NCBI GenBank assembly: GCA_013146195.2
Contig: CM028381.1
Location: 62,254,744 to 62,318,743, forward strand
From: Codonopsis lanceolata
Taxonomy: Eukaryota; Streptophyta; Magnoliopsida; Asterales; Campanulaceae
DNA length: 64,000 nt
Direction of reading: 5' to 3'
In this document: in pieces, positions 11,631 through 23,445 of the stretch
How positions within the stretch are numbered: the stretch's first letter is position 1
Layout of the letters: each line of letters begins with the position of its first letter
Made by a program: the position numbers and the translations under genes
Notes under the pieces: generated by a model
What the model was told of the DNA's origin: nothing
The model's input: only the letters and a program-made list of their open reading frames with translations
The model's database searches: none

Positions 11631-13190
11631 ATATGCTTTAGAAAAATTTAGATCATATATGTTAGGATCAAAGGTAATAATATTTTCTGATCATTCTGCA
11701 TTAAAATATCTGTTAAGTAAGAAGGATGCTAAACCAAGATTAATTAGATGGATGTTATTGTTACAAGAATTTGACATTACAATCAAAGATAAAAAGAGAA
11801 CCGAGAATGTCGTAGCCGACCACCTGTCCAGATTGGAATTTTCACCCTTGCTTGAACGTCAATTTCTTGATGATACTGTCCCCATAAATGATGATTTTCC
11901 TGATGACCAACTTTTAGCCATTAAAGATTTTGACCCTTGGTATGCTGATTTTGTCAATTACTATGTGTCTGATATCATTAATACAGATTTTGATCATTAT
12001 GAAAAGAAGAAATTTTTGGCGGAAACTAAAAATTATTTTTGGGAAGCACTTCATCTAAACAAAATTTGTTCAGATTCTTTAATAAGAAGATGTATTCCAG
12101 AAAAAAACCAACAAGGTATTATGGAATTCTGCCATGGATACTCTTGTGGAGGTCATTTTAGTGGAAACAAAACTGCTAGAAAATTTTTGCAATCAGGTTT
12201 ATATTGGCCTACTGATTTTAGAGATTGTGAATTGTTTTATAGAACGTGTGATAAGTGTCAAAGAACAGGTGGAATAGGAAAGAGAAATGAAATGCCCTTG
12301 CATATTAATTTGGTTGTTGAAATCTTTGATGTTTGGGGTATTGATTTCATGGGTCCTTTTCCAGTGTCAAATAATTGTGAGTATATTCTAGTAGCAGTTG
12401 ATTATGTATTTAAATGGATTGAAGCAGTAGAAACCAAGACTAATGATGGAAAAACAGTGGTTAAATTCGTAGAAGATTTGTTTGCTAGATATGAAGTACC
12501 TAAGGCCATAATAAGTGACCAAGGAACTCATTTTACCAATAAGTTGTTGAATAATTTTCTTAGAAATCATGGTGTAACTCACAAGTTAGCTACACCTTAT
12601 CATCCTCAAACATCCCAAGTAGAAGTAGCTAATAGGCAAATAAAAGCAAAGATAGAAAAGACCGTTTGTAGGCTAATCGCAAAGATTGAGAATCTAAACT
12701 TAAGGATGCTTTATGGGCATACCCAACCGCTTTTTAAAACCCCCATAGGAATGAGTCCATATAGAATGGTATATGGCAAAGCTTGCCATTTACCGCTTGA
12801 AATTGAGCATAAAGCCTATTGGGCGGTTAAAGAATTGAATTTAGATTTAACATTGGTGGCCGAAAAGAAAGATTGTTTAATTAAATGAGTTAGAAGAACA
12901 TAGGTTGAATTCGTATGAAAATGCAAAGACATATAAAGAAAAGACCAAGAAATATCATGACATGGGGTTAGCTAACAAAATGTTTCATCCCAGTGGATGA
13001 AAGTGTTACTTTTTAATTCTAGATTAAGGTTATTCTGGAAAATTGAAATCTAAATGGTCCGTCCTTTATAATCGTATTTAATCTATCCTCATGGAGTCAT
13101 TGATATTCAAAATCCTAAAAATAATGAAGTTTTTAAAGTTAATGGACACCGACTCAAGCCATATTTAGAGCCGATGTCGGTTGAACGAAC
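11621..13190 (+). pseudogene. Athila RNase H C-terminus and integrase
   Basis: RNase H removes the RNA strand and integrase inserts the cDNA. RNase H C-terminus: FSDHSALKYLLSKKDAKPRL, 11680-11760. The integrase zinc-binding HHCC domain is at about 12120-12270 (CDKCQRTGG). The catalytic core has Asp in VWGIDFMGPFP and DQGTHFTNK, and Glu in the QVEVANRQIK segment. The long open frame ends at 12888. Recognisable C-terminal integrase (YENAKTYKEKTKKYHD, then GKLKSKW) continues in other frames to about 13190 with several stops. No chromodomain follows, in keeping with Athila. Confidence 0.85.
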
Positions 13191-13259
13191 AATTGTTTTA
13201 ATCTTTGGCTTAACAATGAACCACCCCCGAGATTAGCTTTGGGCTGTTTGGCTCGGTAG

Positions 13260-13415
13260 CCAAAGACGTTAAACAAAGGCGCCAAGTGGGAGGCAACCCA
13301 CTATTTTGAATGTTATTTACTTTATAGTTAGTTTAAATATGTTTTTCTTCGTTAAATTTAATTTGAACATTTAATTTTTAATTAAATATGCCAAAATTCA
13401 AGTTTGGGGAGAAAA
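13260..13415 (+). other. Athila post-pol conserved tail and polypurine tract
   Basis: GGGAGGCAACCCA at 13289-13301, preceded by GACGTTAAACAAAGGCGCC, is a well-known signature downstream of Athila/Tat pol. The purine run TTTGGGGAGAAAAA at 13403-13415 is the polypurine tract. In Athila relatives an internal tract can lie between pol and the env-like region, and an env-like ORF does follow here. Confidence 0.65.
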
Positions 13416-13572
13416 ACATCTTAGTGTTGTATTTATATGTTACTAAATTTTAGTTCAGAGTTTTGTTAAGTTTTTGCATACAGAAAGATACAAAACATAA
13501 CGGAAGTTAACGGAAGGGCTAAACCGCAAACCAAAAGGAAAAGAAAAAGAAAATCGTGGGAAGTTTTGCCTT

Positions 13573-13720
13573 ACCTCGCGGACGCAGGTGCCGGGAGACC
13601 TGCGACCTTAGTGCTCCGTAAATGCAAATTTAGGTGCAGCGTCTTGTCAGTCATGGGGAATGGCGGAATCGGAATCGCTTTTGGCTATGAGCCTTGCGCG
13701 ACATAAGGTCCCCTATATAA
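13573..13720 (+). promoter_or_regulatory. Second promoter-like segment before the env-like ORF
   Basis: ACCTCGCGGACGCAGGT (13573-13589) and ACCTGCGACC (from 13598) form a pair with the same 25-bp spacing as the LTR palindromes. A TATA box (CTATATAAG, about 13712-13720) follows, then AGACATGCCG like the LTR. A CT-rich leader runs downstream (13750-13990). It is either a U3 from a diverged 3' LTR or an internal promoter for the env-like ORF. I cannot tell which. Confidence 0.55.
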
Positions 13721-14170
13721 GACATGCCGGGTTTTTTCTTGAAATCACCAGAAATTCTCTCTCCCTTCCTCAAGCGGCGGCGGCAACCTTCCCTCCAAAT
13801 TCGGCCGGATCGGTCCAATTCCGGCACTACTCCAGATCCTCTCCTCCTTCTTCAACTCTTCATCTTCCACCTCCATCACACTCCATTGCACTCCATCAAG
13901 TTGAAGAATTTTGAAGAAGAAGGAAGAAACATTCCATTGCCGGCCGATCAAGCTCACACTCAGGCTGCACTCTCTTCATCTAAGGCTGAACAAGTAACCT
14001 ATCACCTCTTTTAATTTTACGTAAAATATTTGCATGCTAGGGTGTTAGATAATTTTAACGTAGATAAAAATTTTGCATGCTTAGAATAAATTTTTAATTT
14101 TAAAATTTTAAAAACATATTTTAATTGTTAAAACTTTAGTTTTTAATTTTTAATCAAACAAAATGTTAAA

Positions 14171-15059
14171 ATGGCGTAGAAATCTGGTGCTTCGTCCTCC
14201 CATACTTCGGGAGGAGAACAAAATTTTGACATCACCGATTTGTCCTACGAGGCCTCGAGCGATATACGGCCAAACTCTCCAAGTCCTTGGTGCAGGGAGA
14301 TTCAAGGTGAAGAATTTGGCCTCCGTCCAAATTTTGTGGCTCGTAGGTGGGGGCTGATAGATTCTCGCGAGGGCAGCCGTAGTGCCCATTGTCAGGGAAT
14401 TCTATGCCAATGGCAACATTGGCATAGATGGGGTGTGATGAACTTAGTTAATGTTAGGGACATCGTAGTAGATTTTTAGTCCCAAAGCATTTACTATTTC
14501 GCACCTCAACTTTGCGGTTGGTGCCGATGATTTTAGCACACACCTCGGCCCCAGTATCACATCGAGGTGGTCAATGCGACCATCGCCCTCCACGGTGTGG
14601 TGTGGACCTACAACCGTAATCCACCTTTGGTCCACGCACCATGGAGGAGTCGTTCCTCGAGAACACGCCAAGGCAGTGTTCAAATTTGTTTTGAGGCGTC
14701 TCATGCCCTCGGTCACCAACACGGTGACTTGGGAGAGGGCTGTCTTGACCTACACCATTATGTCCGGTGGGTGCATTGATGTTGGCCGTTTGATCAACGG
14801 CCAAATCAAGACCCTTATTAGAGGTAGGACGAATCGGGGTTCGCGTTCCGCATTTGATTACGAGTTGTGTAGAGGCGGCGTGAGATGGCCCAGAGCACCG
14901 AGAGAAGGTGGTCAGCCATTACTAGGGCCATTTGTTTGAGCACCACCGGGCCCAGAGTGAGGGTTCCTCAAGGGAGGAACCCGAAGAGGAGAGGAGGACC
15001 CGCTCGTTAGGATCTCCAAATAGGCTAGAAGAGGTTGCCTAGAAGGCGAAATGGCAGCT
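14171..15059 (+). pseudogene. Athila/Calypso env-like ORF (plant transposon protein domain), decayed
   Basis: The ATG at 14171 starts MA*KSGASSSHTSGGE, followed in shifting frames by REFYANGNIGIDG, then VRDIVVDF, and then FKFVLRRLMPSVTN and YTIMSGGCIDVGRLINGQIK. This order fits the widespread putative plant transposon protein domain (PF20167-like) found in env-like ORFs after Athila pol genes; the assignment is from memory of the motif pattern. Stops and frameshifts occur throughout, and the ORF runs into the gap at 15060. The function of this domain is unknown even in intact elements. Confidence 0.6.
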
Positions 15060-15159
15060 NNNNNNNNNNNNNNNNNNNNNNNNNNNNNNNNNNNNNNNNN
15101 NNNNNNNNNNNNNNNNNNNNNNNNNNNNNNNNNNNNNNNNNNNNNNNNNNNNNNNNNNN
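15060..15159. other. Assembly gap (100 N)
   Basis: Exactly 100 N, a conventional placeholder for a gap of unknown size. It interrupts the Athila env-like region, so the element's 3' end cannot be read. Confidence 0.99.
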
Positions 15160-17353
15160 TCCAAAAGCAACCTCACTTCCATTTTAAATATTAAGCTATG
15201 AAAACCAATCTTATGATTTTAAACTTGTTAATGCCTGAAACATTGTTTCTATTTTGAACCAAACCTACTACAAACAAACAATAATCTAATCTTTAGAGGA
15301 CCCAGAACCAAAGCTCCGCAAATGCTCACCTGGCTGGCAGGGCAAAGTGCCTAATTTTCAAGAGAAACAAAGTAAGTCCAATAATCGTGCCCTCTTCACT
15401 TATAATTATTTATTTTACTGAATCTTAAATATGGCCTTACAATGTAATAATTGCTACAACTCAAATTTTTGGTAACTAAAATACTTTACAAAAAATGAAA
15501 TAGTTTACTTGGGCATTTATTTAAAAGAAACCACGAATCAAATATTTAATTGTAAATTGGTAACAAAATTGACAAAAAAGATCATTTAGGCCAATAACTA
15601 CAACTCAGTATTTTTTCTCTGAGGTTCTTTGCTTCACAACAATGATTGGTTAAAGAGGATGGATAACTTTGTCCATTATTTCTAATTAACATTAAAAAGA
15701 AAAAATTTATAGATTTTGTATTAGAGATTTTAAAAAATTCTATAATCAAAGAATACCCAATCAAAATAAAAATCAATAAAAAGAAAAAAAAATAAATAAT
15801 CCATCTAAGGTTCACAAACAATATAATATCCTGCTTTTTAAGTATATTGGAACATTTTTCCTTTGAAACAAAGAAAATAGAGCAAACAAGTAAACTTCCA
15901 TTTGCAATTAATACTAAAAATTCATTCAAAAATAGTAATGACACACTTTTAAATGTTTTTTTTATAAAAAAATAATTAAGCCTATAGCAACAAATTTGTG
16001 CGATGTGATTTTAATTTTATTACCTACTGTGAATTTAAAATGTAATGCATATGTAACTTTAACTATTATAAACTATGGTTATTTAAAGTTTACTTTGAGA
16101 AACGACTTAAAAGAAGCTCATTAAGCATGTAGTAACTAACGATAACTATAAGGTTCAAACCACACCCAAATAATGAAAAAACAGACATCTATTGCAAAAT
16201 TTGACATTGAATACAAATAATATCACTTAACTATGGGTAGTCCCTTAATAAGTTCATAAGTCAATGTTAACTAAAAAGATAAGAAAGAAGTTTTTAAGCT
16301 GCAAAGCAATAATATCACTGGGCAAAACAAAATAAGCGGTAGAGATATCATCAAGTAAAATGAGTTTTCAAGGTTAACTTTATCGAACATTCATGTTCTC
16401 ATTATGATTTGCTTTACCATAGCTCTGAAATAGTTTTTATAACTCTTTCATCAAAGTTCAAGAAGTGGTCCAAAATCAAACATATCAATTCATAAGCCAT
16501 GTATATTAATGTATCAAGTCTCTTCATGTGTATATGTATTGACTGTATCAAGTTCATAAACCATGAACAAACCTTGTAAGTAAATTAGCATGCTCTCAGT
16601 TCCAAAAAAAAATACAGGAATGATTAATTAACTATGGGTAGTCCCTTACTAAGTTCATAAGCCATGTTAATAAAAAAGAGGAGGAATCAAAAGAAGTTTT
16701 GCTGCAAGCAATAACATCACTTTGGCAAAACAAACAAAATTAAAGGGCAGAGATCGGAGGTCGCGTGCAAAGAACATCGGAAGTAGGCCTTGTCTATCTT
16801 GCTAACATCATCCATACAAAATGTGGCAAATGATATCTGATTTCCAAATCAAAATATAATGTCTGTGTCATGTACCTGGGCATATATTTCTTATGTGCAG
16901 ATTCCATTTTCTTAAATGAAGATTAATCTCTAATAGATCGAGGAGAGTTTCCCCAAGCAGGCTGGCTCCTCACATTTTCCTGCCCTCTTCCCCAGTCCCA
17001 GGATCCCCGAAAATAAATAAACGATTGCAAGTAAAGTTCGAAGTACATCGTGCTCAATCTAGTCTGATGTAAACAATTTTCTCATTCTTCTTGGTTACTT
17101 AGTGTTTTCTCTATCTATTAAGCATGCTTGTCGAGAATCAAGGAGCAAACAATTATGAATAACCCCCCAGCACATTTCTATTTCGGCTGAACTGCTCTAA
17201 GTCAATTTTTTCTTTCCCCCCTAACATATAATCAAGAAAGGAATTGTTGTTTATTAACCAAATTGTGCCATGTGCTTCAATAGTTCTGGTGGTAGGGAAC
17301 TACTTGTCTATCTTGTTAACATCGTCCATACAAATGTGACAAATGATATCTGA
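15160..17353. other. Host AT-rich sequence, no supported gene
   Basis: No convincing coding region. The interval 16229-16350 (TTAACTATGGGTAGTCCCTT...) is repeated imperfectly at 16627-16755, and 16789-16843 (CTTGTCTATCTTGCTAAC...) at 17303-17355, so the locus has small internal duplications. On the minus strand about 17065-16928 is open and ends RSQPAWGNSPRSIRD then TAA. This could be a short 3' exon, but I do not recognise it and saw no clear acceptor site. Confidence 0.5.
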
Positions 17354-17857
17354 ACAGCCTGCAGCTCACTTACGCACAGTTTTTAAAAACCTGGGAATAT
17401 ATTTCGTGGCTTCACTTGAACAGCCTGCAGCTCACTTAGGCACAGTCTCCATTTGTTTTCTGAAATGCTTGGCAATGGGTTTGTTTCTGGGGGCGTTAGA
17501 CAATCCTATAATGCATGATCAGACATCAGAGGTCTGGAAGGCAGCAATTTAGCATAAAAACTACTTTAATCAATTACATATCCTCATGCATAAAAACTTT
17601 AAGTCTACAGCTCACTTAGCCACAGTCTCCATTTGTTTTATGAAATGCTTGGCAATGGGTTTGTTTCTGGGGGCGTTAGACAATCCTATAATGCAGGAAG
17701 ACTGAAGGCAAAGAATTTAGCATAAAAACTACTTTAATCAATTACATAGCCTCATGCATAAAAACATTAAGCCTGAAGCTCACTTAACCACGGTCTCCAT
17801 TTGTTTTCTAAAATGCTTGGCAATGGGTTTGTTTCTGAGGACGTTAGACAATCCTAT
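17354..17857. repeat. Imperfect tandem repeat, about 180-bp unit
   Basis: Units begin GCCTGCAGCTCACTTAG. A short partial copy at 17354 is followed by units at about 17422-17602, 17603-17770 and 17771-17857. The last unit is interrupted by the SIRE insertion and resumes at 34041-34134, followed by another unit start at 34135. Each unit contains GCTTGGCAATGGGTTTG and a CCTCATGCATAAAA end. No coding sense is evident. Confidence 0.8.
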
Positions 17858-20800
17858 TGTTGAATCTTGCCTTGTTTTAATCTGCTTAAAATCATTCTAC
17901 TTTTTGCCAGCCAAGAACTTATAAGTTATTATGTATTTTGGTCAGCTTGTAACATAATTCTTTGTCAGTTACATTGATCAAATGACCTTAGTTTTAAAAA
18001 GTGTCAGCTTCTTTACCTCTTTTAATTGAACATTCCCTAGTACTGACACTTTCTTATTTTGCGTTTTGATAGATATTTTGTACGTCATCTTTCTAACAGG
18101 ATCCCTGTGATCTTGTGAGAAGATACGTCTGTATTGCTTAACACATTTCAAATTCAAATGTGTTCCTAACGGGCTGCTTTTCAAGATCTTCTATAAATAT
18201 CCTCAGGAATCATTTGAAGAGATATAGACCTGAAGCATTCATACTCTCAAAGAAATTCTCAGGCTCGGTTCAGCTCATAGTCTTTTAGCTAGATATGTGG
18301 GCGACCCGACCCGGCCCGAGGTGGAACCGGGCTGACCGCCCAAATAGGGGAAAACAAGTGAACAATAAACATGCAAGGACTCATTTTAAGAAAACGACGT
18401 GACGCAACATTAGAGACGTAACACGCCTCGGCCCTAAAAGGCCGGTATTTTTAAAACCTTACAAACCTGATAAAACAGTTAAGCAAATAAACCAAGTCAT
18501 CGGCGACACTACATGTGAACCCAAGCTAACAGCTTTAAGGACAAGAATTAAGTAAGAGCTAATAGCATGCTCAGCGGAAGTCTTATACGTAGTGATCTAT
18601 AATACAAGATAACCAAAACTCGGCTTACACAATGCCGGCATAAAGAGGTTATAAGTACTACAAGAGTTAAACTACAAGTAGCTATATAAAGCATCGAGAT
18701 CAAGTTCTATACAAATTCCCAAGCATAGTCTAATTGACTTGCTTTAACCCATCGTCCTTGCAAAATAACAAAAGGAAAGAAGAGGACATCTAGACCACCT
18801 CTTCAAACTGCAACGGTGACAAAGGAGGAACAAAGCACGAACACCGCAATCCTCAACGAGAGGGACCTGTCTTGCTAGGATCTAAAGCAGTAAAGGGGAA
18901 TGGGTAAGTCATAAAGACTTGTAAGCTATTAATCATGCATGTCATGGCATATGCAACATACAAGGCAAGTTATAGTCACATAAGCATAGAGATCATATAT
19001 CCAAGATGCACATTGTTTCACATAGGTGCTTGAAATTAAATCACATAGGATAAGGATATATGGAGAGCCGGGCGCTCGTAGTTCCCGCATACAAGCGTTA
19101 TCTTGAGCGTGCATGTGTCAGATGCGTGTAAGTACATCGACCTTCCGAGGGAATGCCCGGGATAGACACCAATGATGCTCGTATTGATTACAGCAAGGGA
19201 GCTACTTCCCCACTGTGGCCACAGTGGAGGCGTGTGTGAACAAGGACAGGATGCCAGCTGGACTCATGCAAATGTCAAGTAGTGTCTACTTAACAAATTC
19301 TCAAGTAAGGAACGAGGTCGACAAGAGCGATCTCGTTCATGACAAGTAAATGTTCTCATCAATAATCAAGCAGGATTGAGTTCGACAAGAGCGAACTCAA
19401 CATGTCAAATAGGTATTCTATTACATGACATCAAGAATCAAGCATGGTAATCAATCCAATTCAATAGTCTAGAATTATCATTCTTAGAGAAACGTGTTTA
19501 GAGCGTCGTAGGGATTGATCATTGAGCGGTATTGTTCAATGGCTCACTTAAGTTAACTCCGTTGAGTTGAGTCGTCTCTAACAATTCATCCAAGAGAGTT
19601 AAGATACTAGATGCATCCAAAACCCTTTTCTAAGTTCTCGGGTGTCGAGTAACTAGGCCGTTAACCCACTTAACAACCATAGTCAAGAATTATCAAGTTC
19701 AACATTTAAGTTCAAGGGAACTTTAGAATCATAATTTCAAAAGTTATCAAAAGCCAATAGTCCAAGAACATTAGTTAATCCTAGGAAGGCATAGAACACA
19801 TTTGATTCTAAGCATAGGACCCAATCAATAAGATGAACAATTCATAGCATGTGAAACCCTAGAATTCATAATTTCATAGAGTTATTAAAAGTCATTGATC
19901 CAAGAACATTAGTTGTTCCTAATTAAGGAGGCATAGAACATATTTACTTCTAGGCATAGGACCAAAAGATCAAGATGGACATATCATTAAAAATCCTTAC
20001 AAGCTCAATTCATCAAGAAGCATGGCATGGACATGGTAGGAGCATGGGGAACATGAGAAGAGGGGAACATGGCAAGACTAACATACTTCCTAAGGGGAAT
20101 CAATAGCTTACCTTTCACCAAGGAAGAAGATAGGAAGAGCACAAACAAATTGGTTGAAACTGCTCAACACTTCAAGCTCTACACTTTTAATGAAGGGGGC
20201 TTGAGCAAAAGATGAGAGGATGATGGAGGACCAAGAGATCACCTTCAAGGAGCCATGGGAGACTTGGGAGAAGAAGGAATTTCGTTCATGGAGAGTGGAG
20301 GTGAAGAGTGAGGGTCAACAAGCCAGATTGTGGCTTAAATTGGCTGAAAATTCTGAGTGGGACAAGTGTCACCCTCTTGTGGTGCAATAATATCTGATTT
20401 GGTTTGCTTAATGATCACTAATGGTTGGTTAATCCAATCTTAAAACATGTTAGGTAATGTTAGGACCTAAGAAAGGGTGTTAGGAAGGTTTTAGAAGAGG
20501 TTTGGAAAGAGGTTTGAGTGCCATAAGTCGTACACAGCAAAACAGGGAAAAAAATCCCGTAACAGCTCTCAGAAGATGAGGCGGGCGCCTCACAAGAAGC
20601 GAGGCGGGCGCCTGGGAAGCTGAGGCTGGAAGCTGAAATTGAAATGCTCCCAGAAGTTGAGGCGGGCGCCTCACTAAAGTCGAGGCGGGCGCATCACTAA
20701 GTTCAAGACCATTTTTTGAAAAGTTACTGGACAGTCAATCTTGTAAAATCGACCATAAATCGCTCACAACTCCAAATGAGGTGATTTTTGATTTTTCTGA

Positions 20801-22055
20801 AACTAGACTCATTAAATTATATTTTAGAATTTTAAATTACTCCATTTGGACTTATATTCATCAAGATATGGTTACAACAAAAATCAAGTACAGAAGTTGT
20901 TTTCCTGAAAACTGAATTCTGGCACAGCCGTAAGTCAAGACCTAATTGAGGTACTTAGACACCTTGGAAAATTACCAAATTTTACAGAGAGTATCCTAAC
21001 ATATGTAGGTAAAACATACTAAATTTTTAGAAAATTCTATTCAGTGGATTAGTACCAGAATTTTCCCGAAGTTTGCCTAAAAACATGACTGGTCTGTGAA
21101 GGAATAAATTGGTCATCTCATAACCAAATGCAACAAGTCTATGAACAATGATTGCAAGAATGATAAATACTAGTACACTTGGTCTAGAACTCAAATGAAC
21201 TTCTCACAAGTTGAAAACACAAAGAATACAAGCAACGAAGGAAATCCCGAGAAACCCTAAGGCTCAAACGAAGCAATCAAATCGGCGATTCAACAAGTAA
21301 GCTTACATGATTCTAAACATGTTAAGAGCTTCATGAATGACTTAAGAATGTTTCTAAATCATATATATAGACTAGGTAAACATGCTCATAATCAACGAGA
21401 AATCATGAAGGCAAGCACACAAAACACATGCAAGAATCCGGGGTGTTACAAGATATTCTTCGTCGATATTTTTTTCTTTCTAGTTATTGTTTAGACAAAC
21501 ACTGAGTGACTTACTTCATATTCTTTAATAAGTTAGTTTGTCTCACGAGTTTGATTGTTATTCAATCATACTCCATAAACACTGGTCTTTTGTTGTACAC
21601 TGATCTATTAGAGATCACCTAGATTTTTAATAAAATTAGTGCACTTCAAAAATCCAAGTTTGCCACTTGGTAGTGGACGTAGCAGTTTTACTATGAACCA
21701 CTTCAATTTCTCCGTCAGTTATTTCTTCAGCTCTTACAAACTTATCTAACACTTAAGAAGTCTTGATCTACTTAAGTGTCAATCAGTTACTTACATAGAT
21801 CGTTTACTTAGTTGTTTTGATAAATTGTTCTTTAGCTCTTTCTTTACCTTCTGTGATCTATTTTCAAATGAAAATAAATTGTGTCAGCCAGTTGACCAAT
21901 TTCCTATTTCTTGTCAGCTTCTTTGACACCTCAGCCAGCTGACCATATCACTGACTGACAAAGTTACATTTTCCGTTGCAAACTTTTAAAGCTTTTCAAG
22001 ACTTCCCCCAAAGTTTTTAAAAGGCTATTAACACCACCCCTAGCCTTTTCAGTTG
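17858..22055 (+). repeat. SIRE left LTR, interrupted and 3'-truncated
   Basis: It starts TGTTGAATCTTGCC. It is split by the solo LTR at 18296-21450 and resumes with ATTCTTCGTCG. It ends at CAGTTGC around 22055, where the other two LTRs continue about 15 bases further to GGACTTACA. The junction then enters RT coding sequence directly, so a deletion removed the LTR end and most of the internal region. Confidence 0.85.
18296..21450 (-). mobile_element. Solo LTR, 3155 bp, in the SIRE left LTR
   Basis: On the minus strand it runs TGTAACACCCC...CGCCCACA. Exact TSD AGATA lies at 18291-18295 and 21451-21455. The uninterrupted sequence TAGCTAGATATTCTTC is visible in the other SIRE LTRs (about 27310 and 40940), which confirms a single clean insertion. 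There is no internal domain, so this is a solo LTR left by LTR-LTR recombination. About 340 bp (20700-21110) matches 2780-3120 inversely. Degenerate GAGGCGGGCGCCT repeats occur at 20578-20690. No gene lies inside. Confidence 0.93.
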
Positions 22056-22626
22056 CTCGTTTTCAAGCTAATCCAAAGGAATCTCACGTGATTGTAGCAA
22101 AACGAATTATTAGATACTTAATTGATACTGAAAAATTATGTATTTGGTATCCTAGAGATTCTTCTTTTAATTTAATTGGATATTCAGATGCTGACCTTGC
22201 AGCTTGTAGAGTTAACAGAAAAAGTGTCAGTTTCTTGGTAACAGACTGATATCTTTGGCATGCAAAAAGCAGGCATCAGTCTCCACCTCAACTACAGAAG
22301 TTGAATACATTGCTACTGGTAGTTGCTGCTCACAAATCCTTTGGATGAAACAACAGCTATTGGACTACGAGATGCTAATGGGAACTTGTCCTATTTATTG
22401 TGATAATACTTCTGCTATTTCCGTTTCTAAAAATCATGTTATGCATTCTAAAACCAAACATATAGACATAAGATATCACTTCTTAAATGATCATGTTGAA
22501 AAAGGTAATGTTCAGCTAGAGTATGTTTCTACATAATTTCAATTAGCTAACATATTTACAAAAGCACTAAAATCTGATAGATTTGAATTTCTAAAAGGTG
22601 AATTGGGAATGCTTATAATGTTATAG
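22056..22626 (+). pseudogene. SIRE RT C-terminus and RNase H remnant
   Basis: The sequence ARFQANPKESHVIVAKRIIR is the end of copia RT, and GYSDADLAACRVNRKSVS starts RNase H. A small deletion and frameshift near 22235-22255 separate it from KKQASVSTSTTEVEYIATGS. Then come CDNTSAISVSKN, the SKTKHIDIRYHFLNDHV block and, after one stop at about 22534, LANIFTKALKSDRFEFLKGE. The stop is at 22624. These are the last ~190 residues of a copia polyprotein; the catalytic YVDD is missing. It has no function on its own. Confidence 0.9.
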
Positions 22627-22639
22627 AAAGATATTTTGT

Positions 22640-23390
22640 ATTTTTAAATCTTTTTCAGGATATCTAGAACAGCTGACAAAGAAGATCAGCTTTGACCTTG
22701 TCAGCCAGGTCTCATCTAGTTGACAAATGTTATCAGTCATTAGCTGACAACTATTGACTCATATATCTGTTTATGAACTAAGCTACTGAATAAATCCTCA
22801 AGTCATCAGCTAACATCCTTCAGCTGACACTCTTCAGCCAACAACTGACAACTCTTAGTTGACGAAAGTCAAAAAGCTGACATTTTTTTATCTCTTAGCT
22901 GACAACTCAGTGACTGACCTTATAGTCACTCTTCAGGTATCTTCTATTCCCTAATCAAAGCTTATCATATCTCAGCTAAGATTCATATTAAATTTAGATA
23001 TTTATAAAATTATATCATTTATTTCCCGCCTTTTTATTCCTTCTTGAAACTCATAAAGCTTCCTTGATAAGCTAAAATGACTTCCCACTATCCCACCAAC
23101 ACTGGCGGTTGAAGTGACGTGGTTACACAAAAACGGCTTTTAATTATGATCATTGTCACCTGTCATAAATCATCTTTTTATCTCACAAACCAAAATTATG
23201 TGTACTTTTTCACTACATGCCATATCTTCGCTTTTAAAACCCACTCACTCACCTTTTATAAGCACCTGTACTTATAAAACCCCTCTTATAAATACTCACT
23301 CTTTCCAACCTGCTCCTACACTTCACTCTTTTCTTTCAAAACCTTCTCTTTTTTCTTCAAACTCTCTCTTCCTCAAAACCTATCCCTCAA
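22640..23390. other. Spacer between SIRE pol and env-like ORF
   Basis: This non-coding spacer is dense in AGCTGAC/GTCAGCT words in both directions (for example 22690-22920), a word also frequent in the SIRE LTRs. Its last 170 bp become CT-rich with TATA-like boxes, resembling a Pol II leader. Confidence 0.6.
23287..23294 (+). promoter_or_regulatory. TATA-like box before the SIRE env-like ORF
   Basis: TATAAATA is flanked by CT-rich sequence (ACTCACTCTTTCCAACC...), the usual look of a plant transcription start and leader. It lies 108 bp before the ATG at 23395 and 204 bp before the ATG at 23491. A weaker TATAA-like box precedes it at about 23255. Confidence 0.45.
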
Positions 23391-23394
23391 TATT

Positions 23395-23413
23395 ATGGTA
23401 CTCGTTCTTGCTG

Positions 23414-23445
<32 letters not shown>

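Larger units (their letters stand above)
6041..15059 (+). mobile_element. Athila-type Ty3/gypsy retrotransposon, decayed
   Basis: In order: 5' LTR, degenerate PBS, gag, retropepsin (DLGA type), RT (FMDD), RNase H, integrase, the GGGAGGCAACCCA tail typical of Athila-like elements, a polypurine tract, a promoter-like segment, and a decayed env-like ORF that runs into the assembly gap at 15060. The 5' start at about 6041 is inferred from where the preceding LTR homology ends. No 3' LTR ending can be seen; it may lie in or beyond the gap. At least three frameshifts plus nonsense codons make the element non-autonomous now. Confidence 0.85.

Noticed and set aside
13724..14014. Pro/Ser-rich ORFs after the second promoter-like segment
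   Set aside because: CT-rich leader sequence open by composition in several frames; ends before the env-like ORF.
15582..15944. 120-residue hydrophobic minus-strand ORF
   Set aside because: AT-rich low-complexity reading with no motif, no conserved neighbours and no splice context.
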